A DNA stretch of 64,000 nt from Nocardioides dokdonensis FR1436 (GCF_001653335.1 NZ_CP015079.1:3534001-3598000); one strand, 5' to 3'; shown: positions 8,642-19,838, counted from the first letter of the stretch. A program made the numbers and translations. The notes: generated from the sequence alone by a model not told the origin.

Positions 8642-9877
8642 ATGAACCAGCCCCTCACCCCGCCCTCCGCCGCCCGCCCCGAGACGCTCCTCATCACCCT
8701 CACCGGCCGAGACCGGCCCGGCGTGACGTCCGCGGTGTTCGCCACCCTGGCCCGTGCGGGCGTCGAGGTCGTGGACCTGGAGCAGATCCGGCTGCGCCGC
8801 CGCCTGATCCTCGGGGTCCTGGTGACCGTCCCCGAGGACGCCGCCGGGCTGCAGCAGGCCGTCGAGGAGACCGCCGCCGAGCTCGACATGAGCGTCGAGG
8901 TCGAGGCCGGCACCGGTGACACGCGGCCGCCTGCCGGCACCGGGGCCCACGTCACGGTGCTGGGTACGCCGCTGAGCGCCACGGCGATGGCGGCCGTCGC
9001 GGGCCGCATCGCCGAGGCCGGCGCCAACATCGACCGCATCGAGCGGATGGCGCGCTACCCCATCACCGCCCTCGACCTGCACGTGTCGGGCGCCGACCCC
9101 GAGCAGCTGCGCGAGCTCCTGTCCCTCGAGGCCGCGACCCAGGGCATCGACGTCGCCGTCCAGCCGGCCAACCTCCTGCGCCGCGGGATGCGGCTGATCG
9201 TGATGGACGTCGACTCCACCCTGATCCAGGGCGAGGTCATCGAGATGATCGCGGCGCACGCCGGCTGCGAGGCCGAGGTCGCAGAGGTGACGGAGCGGGC
9301 GATGCGGGGCGAGCTGGACTTCGAGGAGTCGCTGCGTTCGCGCGTGGCGCTCCTGGAGGGCGTCCCGGCCGCCGCGCTGCACGAGGTCTACGACTCGATC
9401 CAGCTGGCGCCGGGGGCCCGGACGATGGTGCGCACCCTGCGCCGCCTCGGTTACCGGTTCGCCATCGTCTCGGGCGGCTTCACCCAGATCACCGACCGGC
9501 TCGCGGTCGACCTGGGCATCCACTTCTCGCGGGCCAACGAGCTCGAGATCCGCGACGGCCGCCTCACCGGGCGCATCGTCGGCGAGGTCGTCGACCGGGC
9601 CGGCAAGGCGCGGGCGCTGCGCGAGTTCGCCGCCGAGATCGGCGTCGACGTGGCCTCGACCATCGCCATCGGCGACGGGGCCAACGACCTCGACATGCTC
9701 GCGGCGGCGGGTCTGGGGATCGCCTACAACGCGAAGCCGATGGTGCGCGACGCCGCCGACACCGCCGTCAACGTGCCCTACCTCGACGCCATCATCTACC
9801 TGCTCGGCATCAGCCGCGACGAGGTGGAGGCCGCCGACCGGGCCGTCGGCATCACCACCCCCGCGCCGCCTGTGTGA
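8642..9877 (+). CDS. serB: phosphoserine phosphatase with N-terminal ACT domains
   Basis: The protein (411 residues) catalyses the last step of serine biosynthesis, dephosphorylating O-phosphoserine. Two ACT-like modules occupy roughly residues 15-165 (TLLITLTGRDRPGVTS; VTVLGTPLSATAM), and the HAD phosphatase follows with the nucleophile motif DVDST (189-193), a SGGF motif and GDGANDLDM (344-352). The length fits the long actinobacterial SerB form, in which ACT domains can mediate feedback by serine. A TAGCCT hexamer lies ten bases before the chosen ATG; a GTG nine bases earlier is an alternative start. It is convergent with the histidine phosphatase gene. Confidence 0.93.
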   Translation: MNQPLTPPSAARPETLLITLTGRDRPGVTSAVFATLARAGVEVVDLEQIRLRRRLILGVLVTVPEDAAGLQQAVEETAAELDMSVEVEAGTGDTRPPAGTGAHVTVLGTPLSATAMAAVAGRIAEAGANIDRIERMARYPITALDLHVSGADPEQLRELLSLEAATQGIDVAVQPANLLRRGMRLIVMDVDSTLIQGEVIEMIAAHAGCEAEVAEVTERAMRGELDFEESLRSRVALLEGVPAAALHEVYDSIQLAPGARTMVRTLRRLGYRFAIVSGGFTQITDRLAVDLGIHFSRANELEIRDGRLTGRIVGEVVDRAGKARALREFAAEIGVDVASTIAIGDGANDLDMLAAAGLGIAYNAKPMVRDAADTAVNVPYLDAIIYLLGISRDEVEAADRAVGITTPAPPV

Positions 9878-9895
9878 CCAGTCAGACCCGCCTGA

Positions 9896-10462
9896 TCAGG
9901 CGCGCGCGACGTGGTGGGCCCTGAGCGTGGCGGTCTGCTCGCCCAGGTCGGCCCAGGCGGTGGCGACGGCGTACACGGTGATCGCTGCGGTCGGGTATCC
10001 CGAGAGCAGCCCCATCGAGGCCTCCTGGTCGCCCTCGCCGTCGTCGAGCAGCTGCGCCAGCGTCCCCACCGTGGGGTTGTGGCCCACGACGACGAGCGTC
10101 GACACCTCGCTCCGCACCAGCCGGACCAGGTCGAGCGCAGCCTCGGTGCCGGCCTCGTACATGCCCCGGTCGAGCTGGGGCTCGAGGCTCCAGCCGGCGC
10201 CGACGCACACCTGCTCCCACGTCTGGTGGGTCCGCACGGCCGACGACACGAGCGCGTGGTCGGGCCGCAGCCCGCGCGCAGCAAGCCACCGTCCGGCCGC
10301 TGCCGCGTCGCGGCGCCCGCTGCTGCTCAGCTGACGCAGCGAGTCGCTGGCCGCGGCGTCCTCGGCGCGGGCGTGGCGCATCAGGACCAACGTGCGAGCG
10401 CCCTCCCCGGAGGCGCTGGCGCGGTCGTCGTCGGGCTGGGACAGGGGGTCGCTGCTGGTCAC
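9896..10462 (-). CDS. histidine phosphatase superfamily protein (SixA-like)
   Basis: This protein of about 188 residues has the RHA active-site motif (MRHARAED, residues 28-35) and the second catalytic histidine in VVVGHNPTV, as in small SixA/phosphoglycerate-mutase-like phosphatases. The substrate is unknown; SixA relatives remove phosphate from phosphohistidine or from small metabolites. I chose the GTG at 10462 because a CAGGCT hexamer lies seven bases before it, as with other leaderless genes here. An upstream in-frame ATG at 10540 would add 26 residues of unremarkable sequence. It is divergent from the cyanophycin genes. Confidence 0.82.
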   Translation of the reverse strand: MTSSDPLSQPDDDRASASGEGARTLVLMRHARAEDAAASDSLRQLSSSGRRDAAAAGRWLAARGLRPDHALVSSAVRTHQTWEQVCVGAGWSLEPQLDRGMYEAGTEAALDLVRLVRSEVSTLVVVGHNPTVGTLAQLLDDGEGDQEASMGLLSGYPTAAITVYAVATAWADLGEQTATLRAHHVARA

Positions 10463-10544
10463 GGGAGCCAGCCTGGCAGCACTCGGCGTCTCGAGCCAGG
10501 TCGCCCAGCCTCGCGCGCCCTGCAGGGTGAGGCCGGTCATGCCC

Positions 10545-10550
10545 TAGCGT
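10545..10550 (+). promoter_or_regulatory. -10 element of cphB-cphA operon (leaderless)
   Basis: TAGCGT lies seven bases upstream of the cyanophycinase ATG at 10558, with no Shine-Dalgarno sequence. It fixes the start of the gene and suggests that cyanophycin degradation and synthesis genes share one leaderless transcript. Confidence 0.6.
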
Positions 10551-10557
10551 GACGCCC

Positions 10558-11613
10558 ATGCCTCGAGGTCCCCTGATGATCATCGGAGGTGCAGAGGACA
10601 AGCTGCGCCGCCGCACCGTGCTCCAGGACTTCGTCACCGCCAGCGGTGGCCGGGAGTCCCGCATCGCCGTCATCCCCACCGCCTCCTCCATCGGCGAGGA
10701 GATCGTCGCGGTGTACGCCGCACTGTTCGGCAAGCTGGGGGCCGCCCAGGTGGAGGCGGTCGACCCGACCTCCCGGGATGACGCCCACGACGAGGACCTG
10801 GTGGCGGCGCTCGACGACGCCACCGGCATCTTCATGACCGGTGGCAACCAGCTCAAGCTGTCGTCGATCATCAACGGCACCCCGGTCGGCCAGGCCATCG
10901 TGCGCGCGCACCGCCGGGGCGCGGTGGTCGCGGGCACGTCGGCGGGCGCCAGCATCCAGTCCAGCCACATGGTGGCCTTCGGCTCCGGCGGCGCCACGCC
11001 CAAGCAGCGGATGACGCAGGTCGCAGCCGGCCTGGGGCTGCTGACGTCCTCGGTCATCGACCAGCACTTCGAGCAGCGCAACCGCTACGGCCGGCTGCTG
11101 ATGATCGTGGCGCAGAGCCCGGCACTGCTCGGGCTGGGCGTCGACGAGGACACCGCCGCCACCGTCACCCACGAGATCGACGACACGACCGGCGCGGAGC
11201 GCGAGGTCATGCGGGTCACCGGTCGCGGCGCCGTGACCGTCATGGACGGCTCCCGGATGATCACCAACGCCTTCGAGGCGAAGCGCTCGGCCCCGCTGCT
11301 GGCCAGCGGCGTGGTGCTGCACGTGCTGCCCGCGGGTGCCGCGTACGACCTGACCAGGCGCGAGCTGCTGCCCGGCGAGACCGTGATCGACCCCGAGGAC
11401 GCCGCCGAGCTGGAGGCCGTCGGCAAGGACCTGCGCCGGATGGCCCGCGACATCGCGGCCTCGGACGCCTCCCCCACGGTGCTGCGGCGCCGGATGTCGC
11501 GGCTGCGCAAGCTGCGCTCCGCCGAGCAGTCACCGTTGGACGACCAGCCCGATCCCCTGCCTGCGGCCCTCCTGGAGCCCGCGCGCACCCCCGAGAACGG
11601 AGCGACCCGATGA
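10558..11613 (+). CDS. cphB: cyanophycinase
   Basis: Cyanophycinase is a serine exopeptidase of family S51 that cleaves cyanophycin into beta-Asp-Arg dipeptides. The 351-residue protein begins with GPLMIIGGAEDK, carries the TGGNQLKL segment and the nucleophile elbow GTSAGAS (nucleophile S128). No signal peptide is present, so it acts in the cytoplasm on stored polymer. It overlaps the start of cphA by four bases (ATGA), so synthesis and mobilisation are translationally coupled. The C-terminal 60 residues are basic and variable. Confidence 0.95.
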   Translation: MPRGPLMIIGGAEDKLRRRTVLQDFVTASGGRESRIAVIPTASSIGEEIVAVYAALFGKLGAAQVEAVDPTSRDDAHDEDLVAALDDATGIFMTGGNQLKLSSIINGTPVGQAIVRAHRRGAVVAGTSAGASIQSSHMVAFGSGGATPKQRMTQVAAGLGLLTSSVIDQHFEQRNRYGRLLMIVAQSPALLGLGVDEDTAATVTHEIDDTTGAEREVMRVTGRGAVTVMDGSRMITNAFEAKRSAPLLASGVVLHVLPAGAAYDLTRRELLPGETVIDPEDAAELEAVGKDLRRMARDIAASDASPTVLRRRMSRLRKLRSAEQSPLDDQPDPLPAALLEPARTPENGATR

Positions 11614-14381
11614 CCGAACGCCCCACGCCCGACCTGAGCATCCTCGAGACCCGGGTCTACCGCGGCGCCAACATCTGGTCCTACGACCGGGCCATCCACC
11701 TCGTCGTCGACCTCGGGGTGCTGGAGAAGTTCCCCACCAACACGCTGCCGGGCTTCACCGACCACCTGGTCGCGATGCTGCCGGGGCTGCGCGAGCACTC
11801 CTGCTCTCGAGGGCGCCGCGGCGGGTTCGTCGAGCGGCTGCACGAGGGCACCTGGCTGGGCCACGTCGCCGAGCACTGTGCCCTGGCCCTGCAGCAGGTG
11901 GTCGGCCACGACGTGCGCCGCGGGAAGACCCGCCAGGTCAAGGGTCGCGACGGGGTCTACAACGTCATCTTCGGGTACGCCGACGAGCAGGTCGGCCTGG
12001 CCGCGTCCCGGCTGGCCGTGCGGCTGGTCAACCACCTCGTCGAGGCGGACCCGGCGTTCGACTGGGACGAGGAGCTGGAGCAGTTCATCCGCCGCGCCCA
12101 GCGCACCGCCTTCGGCCCCTCCACCCAGGCGATCATCGACGAGGCCGTCTCCCGCGACATCCCGTGGATCCGGCTCAACCAGCACTCGCTGGTCCAGCTC
12201 GGCCAGGGCGTCCACGCCCAGCGGATCCGCGCCACCATGACGTCGCAGACCTCCTCCATCGCCGTCGACATCGCCTCCGACAAGGACCTGACCACCTCGC
12301 TGCTCTCGGCGGCCGGGCTGCCGGTGCCCAAGCAGGAGTCGGTGCGCACCGTGGAGGCGTGCGTGCGGGCCGCCGGGCGGATCGGCTACCCCGTGGTGGT
12401 CAAGCCCCTGGACGGCAACCACGGTCGCGGCGTGTGCCTGAACCTGCAGGACGAGGACCAGGTGGCCGAGGCGTTCGAGATCGCCCGGGAGCAGTCCCGG
12501 CGCGGGCACGTCATCGTCGAGTCGCACGTGGTCGGCAAGGACTACCGCTGCCTGATCATCGACGGCAAGGTCGCCGCCATCGCCGAGCGGGTCCCCGCCT
12601 CGGTGGTCGGCGACGGCTCCTCGACCGTCGAGCAGCTCGTCGACGACGCGAACGCCGACCCGCGCCGCGGCGTGGGCCACGAGAAGGTGCTGACCCGGAT
12701 CAAGGTCGACGACGCCGCGATCGAGCGCGTGCGCGACCAGGGGTTCGCGATGAGCGACGTACCGCCCGAGGGGACGACGGTGCGCCTCGCGCTGACCGGC
12801 AACATGTCCACCGGCGGCATCTCGATCGACCGCACCTTCGAGGCGCACCCCGAGAACGTCGAGATCGCCGAGGAGGCCGCGCGGATGGTCGGCCTCGACA
12901 TCGCCGGGATCGACTTCATCTGCCCCGACATCACCGAGCCGGTCCGCGAGACCGGCGGCGCGATCTGCGAGGTCAACGCGGCCCCGGGCTTCCGGATGCA
13001 CACGCACCCGACCATCGGCGAGCCCCAGTTCATCGCCAAGCCGGTCGTGGACATGCTCTTCCCGCCGGGCGCCACCTCGCGGATCCCGATCATCGCGGTG
13101 ACCGGCACCAACGGCAAGACCACCACCTCGCGGATGATCAGCCACATCTTCAAGGGCATGGGGCGCAAGGTCGGCATGACCTCCACCGACGGTGTCGTCA
13201 TCGACGAGCGCCTGGTCATCCGGGCGGACGCCTCGGGTCCCCGCTCGGCGCGGATGGTGCTGCAGAACCCGCGCGTCGACACGGCCGTCTTCGAGGTCGC
13301 CCGCGGCGGCATCCTGCGCGAGGGCCTGGGCTACGAGCGCAACGACGTCGCCGTCGTCATCAACGTCGCGCCCGACCACCTCGGGCTGCGCGGGATCGAC
13401 ACCGTCGAGCAGCTCGCCGACGTGAAGGCCGTCCTGGTCGAGGCGGTGCCCCGGGACGGGCACGCCGTCCTCAACGCCGACGACCCGCTGGTGCGCGCGA
13501 TGCGCCGGCGCTGCTCGGGCCAGGTCGTCTGGTTCTCGATGGAGGAGCCCGGCACCGAGACCCGCGACATGATCGACGCCCACTGCCGCCGAGGCGGCAA
13601 GGCGCTCGTGCTGAACCCCTCCGAGCGCGGCGAGATGATCGTGGTCAAGCACGGCCCCCGCGAGATGCAGCTGGCGTGGACCCACCTGCTGCCGTCGACC
13701 TTCGGCGGCAAGGCGCGGATGAACGTCCAGAACGCGCTGGCCGCGGCTGCTGCGGCGTTCGCCTCGGGCGCCCCGCTGCACGACATCCGCCAGGGGCTGC
13801 GGTCGTTCTCGACCAACTACTACCTCTCCCCCGGCCGCCTCAACGAGATCGAGGTCAACGGCGTCAACGTCATCGTCGACTACTGCCACAACGCCCCGGG
13901 CATGCGGATGCTCGGCGACTTCGTGGACCGGGTGGGCGACTCGCTCGAGGGATCGCACGACCTGGCCCGCCCCTCGCGGATCGGCATCATCGCCACCGCG
14001 GGCGACCGACGCGACCAGGACATGCGCGAGCTCGGTGACGTGGCCGCCCAGCACTTCGACGTGGTGATCGTCCGTGAGGACGAGGCGCTGCGCAACCGCC
14101 CTCGCGGCGAGACCGCCGGGCTGGTCCTGGAGGGCGTGCGCGCCGCCATGGCCGCCGGGGCGCGGTGCAAGCAGGCCGAGGAGGTGCTCGACGAGATCGA
14201 GGCGGTGCGCCACGCGATGTCCCGCGCGAACCGCGGCGACCTGGTGATCCTGTGCGTCGACCAGCACGCGGCGGTGATGACCGAGCTGGAGAACTGGTCG
14301 CCCCAGGCCCAGGCCGGCGCCGGCTTCTCCGACGACTCCCCCCTCGCCGACCCCGACTACGTCGCCCCCACGGCCGAGTAG
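11610..14381 (+). CDS. cphA: cyanophycin synthetase
   Basis: CphA polymerises aspartate and arginine into cyanophycin (multi-L-arginyl-poly-L-aspartate), a nitrogen and carbon store. At 923 residues it has the full three-domain layout. The N domain (about 1-200) includes GTWLGHVAEH. The ATP-grasp G domain (about 215-490) has VVKPLDGNHGRGV (263-275) and ICEVNAAPGF, and adds Asp to the backbone. The Mur-ligase-like M domain (about 492-900) has the P-loop GTNGKTTT (499-506) and adds Arg. It is the second gene of the cphBA operon. Its stop codon TAG ends on the first base of a long nested palindrome. A paralogue lacking the G domain lies nearby at 16224-17981. Confidence 0.96.
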   Translation: MTERPTPDLSILETRVYRGANIWSYDRAIHLVVDLGVLEKFPTNTLPGFTDHLVAMLPGLREHSCSRGRRGGFVERLHEGTWLGHVAEHCALALQQVVGHDVRRGKTRQVKGRDGVYNVIFGYADEQVGLAASRLAVRLVNHLVEADPAFDWDEELEQFIRRAQRTAFGPSTQAIIDEAVSRDIPWIRLNQHSLVQLGQGVHAQRIRATMTSQTSSIAVDIASDKDLTTSLLSAAGLPVPKQESVRTVEACVRAAGRIGYPVVVKPLDGNHGRGVCLNLQDEDQVAEAFEIAREQSRRGHVIVESHVVGKDYRCLIIDGKVAAIAERVPASVVGDGSSTVEQLVDDANADPRRGVGHEKVLTRIKVDDAAIERVRDQGFAMSDVPPEGTTVRLALTGNMSTGGISIDRTFEAHPENVEIAEEAARMVGLDIAGIDFICPDITEPVRETGGAICEVNAAPGFRMHTHPTIGEPQFIAKPVVDMLFPPGATSRIPIIAVTGTNGKTTTSRMISHIFKGMGRKVGMTSTDGVVIDERLVIRADASGPRSARMVLQNPRVDTAVFEVARGGILREGLGYERNDVAVVINVAPDHLGLRGIDTVEQLADVKAVLVEAVPRDGHAVLNADDPLVRAMRRRCSGQVVWFSMEEPGTETRDMIDAHCRRGGKALVLNPSERGEMIVVKHGPREMQLAWTHLLPSTFGGKARMNVQNALAAAAAAFASGAPLHDIRQGLRSFSTNYYLSPGRLNEIEVNGVNVIVDYCHNAPGMRMLGDFVDRVGDSLEGSHDLARPSRIGIIATAGDRRDQDMRELGDVAAQHFDVVIVREDEALRNRPRGETAGLVLEGVRAAMAAGARCKQAEEVLDEIEAVRHAMSRANRGDLVILCVDQHAAVMTELENWSPQAQAGAGFSDDSPLADPDYVAPTAE

Positions 14382-14459
14382 TCACTTTTGCACCACCGAG
14401 TAGTCAGTTCTGCACCCGGTACGGGTGCAGAACTGACCGGTGGATGGTGCAAAAGTGAC
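14381..14459. repeat. nested extragenic palindrome between convergent cphA and acyl-CoA ligase genes
   Basis: Two perfect inverted repeats are nested. The outer arms are GTCACTTTTGCACCA (14381-14395) and its complement at 14445-14459. The inner arms are 16 bases each (14403-14418 and 14422-14437), around a 3-base loop, and begin GTCAGTTCTGCACCC. Outer and inner arms are themselves similar (GTCA-TT-TGCACC), so the unit looks like a duplicated half-palindrome. It could act as a bidirectional terminator for the two converging genes, but its length and internal homology resemble REP-type elements. Confidence 0.9.
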
Positions 14460-14482
14460 CGCTCGTCGGGCGGCGCCGGGGG

Positions 14483-16135
<1,653 letters not shown>

Positions 16136-16223
16136 GGCGGGTCTCCGAGGCGTCGAGGTGCGGGGCGTGTGACGTCGTGCGTTGTGGTGCCGGTCACGAT
16201 CCTGCCACCGTCCCGGTCACGGC

Positions 16224-17981
16224 TCACCCCGCCCGGGCGGCCCGCACCTTCGCGGCGAGCGCCTCGGCGGAGTCGGGCACCCCGCCGGCCGCCTCGATCC
16301 ACTCGTAGACGCCCTCGCGGTCGGCGTGGCACATCAGCCCCACGACCTCCCCCGGCAGCGCCTGGCCCACCAGCGCCGACAGCACGCCCACCTCGGTGGG
16401 GTACGCCGGCACCGCGAGCACCCCGACCCGCTCGGCCCCGGCGCGCATCAGCTGCTCGAGCTCCTCGGGGGTCCGGCCGCGGAAGTACTTCTCCTTGTGC
16501 CCGATGGCGACCACGTCGGCGTCGCGTGCGGCGATCTCGCCCAGCTTCTCGATCAGCTCGTCGGAGCGGTCCCCGACGACGCCGAGGCCCAGCAGCAGCC
16601 GTGCGTCAGGGGGACGGATGCCCTCCATGATCTCGAACATGGCCTCGAGGCCGGCCTCGTTGTGCGCCAGGTCCATCACGACGGTGACCTCGCCGTCCAG
16701 GACCGGCACCGTGAAGCAGTTCATCCGACCCGGGTTGTGCTCGGCGTCGGGCAGGAAGGACCGCAGCCCCTCGATCACGACCTCCCGCGGCACGCCCACG
16801 GCCAGCGCGGCGGAGGCGGCCGCCAGGGCGTTCTCGACGTTGTAGCGGCTCAGGCCGCCCAGCGTCATCGGCACGTCGACGAGCTCGACCAGCGGGTCGG
16901 GGTCGGCGTCGAGCTCCAGCACGCACAACCAGCCGTCGATGACCGTGGTGGCCCGTCCACCGTCGCCGAGCACGTCGCGCACGGCCGGCGAGTCCGGGTC
17001 CCGGGAGAAGAGCCACGTCTGCGACTTCACCACCCAGCGCATCGCCAGCACCCGCGGGTCGTCGGCGTTGAGCACGGCCCAGCCCTCGGGCCGGGTGATG
17101 CGCGGGACCACGGCCTTGACCTCGGCGAGCTGGTCCAGGGTGTCGATGCCCTGCAGGCCCAGGTGGTCGGCGGAGACGTTCGTGACCACCGAGACGTCGT
17201 TGTGGGTCAGTCCGATGCCCTTGAGCAGGATCCCGCCGCGGGCGGTCTCGGTGACCGCGAGCTCGACCTCCTCGTGGGCCAGCACCCGTCCGGCCCCGCT
17301 GGGCCCGGAGTAGTCGCCGGGCTCGACGAGCACGCCGTCGATGTAGACGCCGTCGGTGTTGGACCAGCCCACCACCTTGCCCCAGCCGCGGCCGATGTGG
17401 GCGACCATCCGCGAGGTGGTGGTCTTGCCGTTGGTGCCGGTCACCGCGACCACGGGGATCCGCGGCTCGAGCGTGTGGGGAGGCTCCCCCGCCTCGGCCC
17501 CCGCGACCGTCTCGGCGGCCGCGGAGACGGCGACGGAGAGCTGGTCGGCGGAGACCTCGGCGGTGGGGATCGCGTCCAGCACCGCACCGACCGCGAGGCC
17601 CATGGCCCGGGCCCGCTCGCGGTGCACCCACGGGTAGGCCACGACCACCTGGTGCGGGTCGGACGTCGGGCGCACCCGCACCGCGAGGTTCGACGTACCG
17701 GACTCCTGCGCGACGGCGCGCACCAGCCACCCGATCGCGCGCAGCGCGAAGCGTTGCCGGAAGCCCGAGTCGGGCTCGCCCGGTCGCGCGTTCTCCAGGC
17801 CGAGCCGCGCAGCGAACCTCAGCGCCAGCGGCACCGACGCGGTGGCCAGCGCACCGATGTCGAGGGTCAGCTTGACCGCGGCGCGCGGGAAGTAGAGGTT
17901 CGGCCCCTCCAGCACGCGCAGCTCGACCAGCGCGCTGGTGTGGGTCGTGGGTGCGTCCTGTACTGCTCCTGGTCCCGTCAC
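16224..17981 (-). CDS. CphA-like Mur ligase lacking the ATP-grasp domain
   Basis: The 585-residue protein resembles cyanophycin synthetase at both ends but misses its middle. The N-terminal 150 residues (LRVLEGPNLYFPRAAVKLTL) align with the CphA N domain start (TRVYRGANIWSYDRAIHLVV) but lack its GTWLGHVAEH motif. The Mur-ligase domain begins at once with AVTGTNGKTTTSRMVAH (P-loop 182-189) and continues collinearly with the CphA M domain (ARGGILLKGIGLTHNDVSVV, SADHLGLQGIDTLDQLAEVK). The ATP-grasp G domain is absent. In CphA the M domain adds arginine to aspartate side chains, so this enzyme presumably joins an amino acid or amine to a carboxylate; its substrate is unknown. The GTG start lies seven bases after TAGCGT. 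Confidence 0.85.
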   Translation of the reverse strand: MTGPGAVQDAPTTHTSALVELRVLEGPNLYFPRAAVKLTLDIGALATASVPLALRFAARLGLENARPGEPDSGFRQRFALRAIGWLVRAVAQESGTSNLAVRVRPTSDPHQVVVAYPWVHRERARAMGLAVGAVLDAIPTAEVSADQLSVAVSAAAETVAGAEAGEPPHTLEPRIPVVAVTGTNGKTTTSRMVAHIGRGWGKVVGWSNTDGVYIDGVLVEPGDYSGPSGAGRVLAHEEVELAVTETARGGILLKGIGLTHNDVSVVTNVSADHLGLQGIDTLDQLAEVKAVVPRITRPEGWAVLNADDPRVLAMRWVVKSQTWLFSRDPDSPAVRDVLGDGGRATTVIDGWLCVLELDADPDPLVELVDVPMTLGGLSRYNVENALAAASAALAVGVPREVVIEGLRSFLPDAEHNPGRMNCFTVPVLDGEVTVVMDLAHNEAGLEAMFEIMEGIRPPDARLLLGLGVVGDRSDELIEKLGEIAARDADVVAIGHKEKYFRGRTPEELEQLMRAGAERVGVLAVPAYPTEVGVLSALVGQALPGEVVGLMCHADREGVYEWIEAAGGVPDSAEALAAKVRAARAG

Positions 17982-17988
17982 CACCGGG

Positions 17989-17994
17989 ACGCTA
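17989..17994 (-). promoter_or_regulatory. -10 element of CphA-like ligase gene (leaderless)
   Basis: TAGCGT on the minus strand is seven bases before the second of two adjacent GTG codons (17981) and four before the first (17984). The spacing seen elsewhere in the window favours the second as the start. Confidence 0.5.
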
Positions 17995-18007
17995 CCGGGT
18001 GAGCGGC

Positions 18008-18778
18008 TCAGGCGCCCATCGCGTGGAAGCCACCGTCGACGTGGACGATCTCACCGGTGGTGGCCGGGAAGAAGTCCGAGAGCAGCGCGCACACCGCCTT
18101 GGCGGTAGGCGTCTGGTCGGTGTTGTCCCAGCCCAGGGGCGAACGGTCGGCCCACATGGCGTCCAGCTCCTCGAAGCCGGGGATGGCCTTGGCGGCCAGC
18201 GTCTTGAGCGGACCCGCGGAGACCAGGTTGACCCGGATGCCCTCGGGGCCCAGGTCGCGGGCCAGGTAGCGCGAGCAGGACTCCAGGGCCGCCTTCGCGA
18301 CCCCCATCCAGTCGTAGGCCGGCCAGGCGACGGTGGCGTCGAAGGTCAGCCCGACGACCGAGCCGCCCTCGGTCATCAGCGGACGGCAGGCGTTGGTCAG
18401 CGACATCAGCGAGTACGCCGACACCTGCACGGCCTGGGACACGTCGGGCCACGGTCCCCCCAGGAACTTGCCGCCCAGCAGCGTCTCGGGGTTGCCGTAG
18501 GCGATCGAGTGCACGACGCCGTCGAGGCCGTCGACGTGCTCACCGACGAGCTCGGGCAGCCGGGCGAGGTGCTCCTCGTCGGTGACGTCGAGCTCCAGCA
18601 CCGGCGGCTCGACCGGCAGCCGCTTGGCGATCCGCCGGGTGATGCCCAACGCCCGTCCGAAGTTGGAGATGAGCACCGTCGCGCCCTGCTCCTGCGCGAC
18701 CTTGGCGGTGGCGAAGCCGATGGAGGAGTCCATCGTCACCCCGGCCACCAGGATCCGCTTGCCGTCGAGAATGCCCAT
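18008..18778 (-). CDS. fabI: enoyl-[acyl-carrier-protein] reductase (NADH)
   Basis: FabI/InhA reduces the trans-2-enoyl-ACP double bond in the last step of each type II fatty acid elongation cycle. The 256-residue sequence shows the atypical short-chain reductase cofactor loop ILVAGVTMDSSIGFATA, HSIAYGNPETLLGGKF, and the catalytic Tyr/Lys pair in AYDWMGVAKAALES. The length equals the family norm. It follows fabG on the same strand after about 45 bases, the same order as mabA-inhA in mycobacteria, so the two reductases are probably cotranscribed. Confidence 0.95.
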   Translation of the reverse strand: MGILDGKRILVAGVTMDSSIGFATAKVAQEQGATVLISNFGRALGITRRIAKRLPVEPPVLELDVTDEEHLARLPELVGEHVDGLDGVVHSIAYGNPETLLGGKFLGGPWPDVSQAVQVSAYSLMSLTNACRPLMTEGGSVVGLTFDATVAWPAYDWMGVAKAALESCSRYLARDLGPEGIRVNLVSAGPLKTLAAKAIPGFEELDAMWADRSPLGWDNTDQTPTAKAVCALLSDFFPATTGEIVHVDGGFHAMGA

Positions 18779-18823
18779 CGTGTGCTCCTTCTGCGTGCCG
18801 CGAGGTCGAGGGTCGGTGGTGTG

Positions 18824-19576
<753 letters not shown>

Positions 19577-19601
19577 TTACTGGTGCGTACTCCCAACGGG
19601 C

Positions 19602-19814
19602 TCAGTCGTCCTCGAGGCGGAAGCCGACCTTGATCCCCACCTGGAAGTGCTCGACGGCGCCGTCCTTGACCTGCCCCCGGACCTGCGTGACCTCGAACCA
19701 GTCGAGGTGGCGCAGGGTGCGCGAGGCGCGCTCGACGCCGTTGCGGATGGCCTCGTCGATGCCCTCGGGAGAGGTGCCGACGATCTCTGAAACGCGATAG
19801 GTGCGATTGCTCAT
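19602..19814 (-). CDS. dodecin
   Basis: Dodecins are small flavin-binding proteins that assemble into hollow dodecamers and buffer or store riboflavin, FMN or FAD. The 70-residue sequence has the family pattern YRVSEIVGTSPEGIDEAI, a conserved tryptophan in LDWFEV (the residue that stacks on flavin), and VQVGIKVGFRLE-like strands at the end. It starts six bases after TAGGCT. It is divergent from the DUF3099 gene and lies just upstream of fabG on the same strand, with a separate promoter for fabG between them. Confidence 0.95.
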   Translation of the reverse strand: MSNRTYRVSEIVGTSPEGIDEAIRNGVERASRTLRHLDWFEVTQVRGQVKDGAVEHFQVGIKVGFRLEDD

Positions 19815-19820
19815 AGTGGG

Positions 19821-19826
19821 AGCCTA
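19821..19826 (-). promoter_or_regulatory. -10 element of dodecin gene (leaderless)
   Basis: TAGGCT on the minus strand lies six bases before the dodecin ATG. The divergent -10 of the DUF3099 gene is only 13 bases away, so the two promoters share their upstream region. Confidence 0.6.
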
Positions 19827-19838
19827 GACCTCCCGACG

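Noticed and set aside
9890..9901. Perfect 12-base palindrome GCCTGATCAGGC between serB and the histidine phosphatase gene
   Set aside because: It has no loop and is short; the stop codon of the minus-strand gene falls in it. It is a possible chance feature and I do not call it a terminator.
11085..14267. Open frame of over 1000 codons on the minus strand opposite cphA
   Set aside because: It is a shadow of the high-GC coding strand: composition is Asp/His/Arg-rich without motifs, while cphA on plus shows all domain motifs. Similar long antisense frames lie opposite secDF, sufB/sufD and tkt and were dropped for the same reason.
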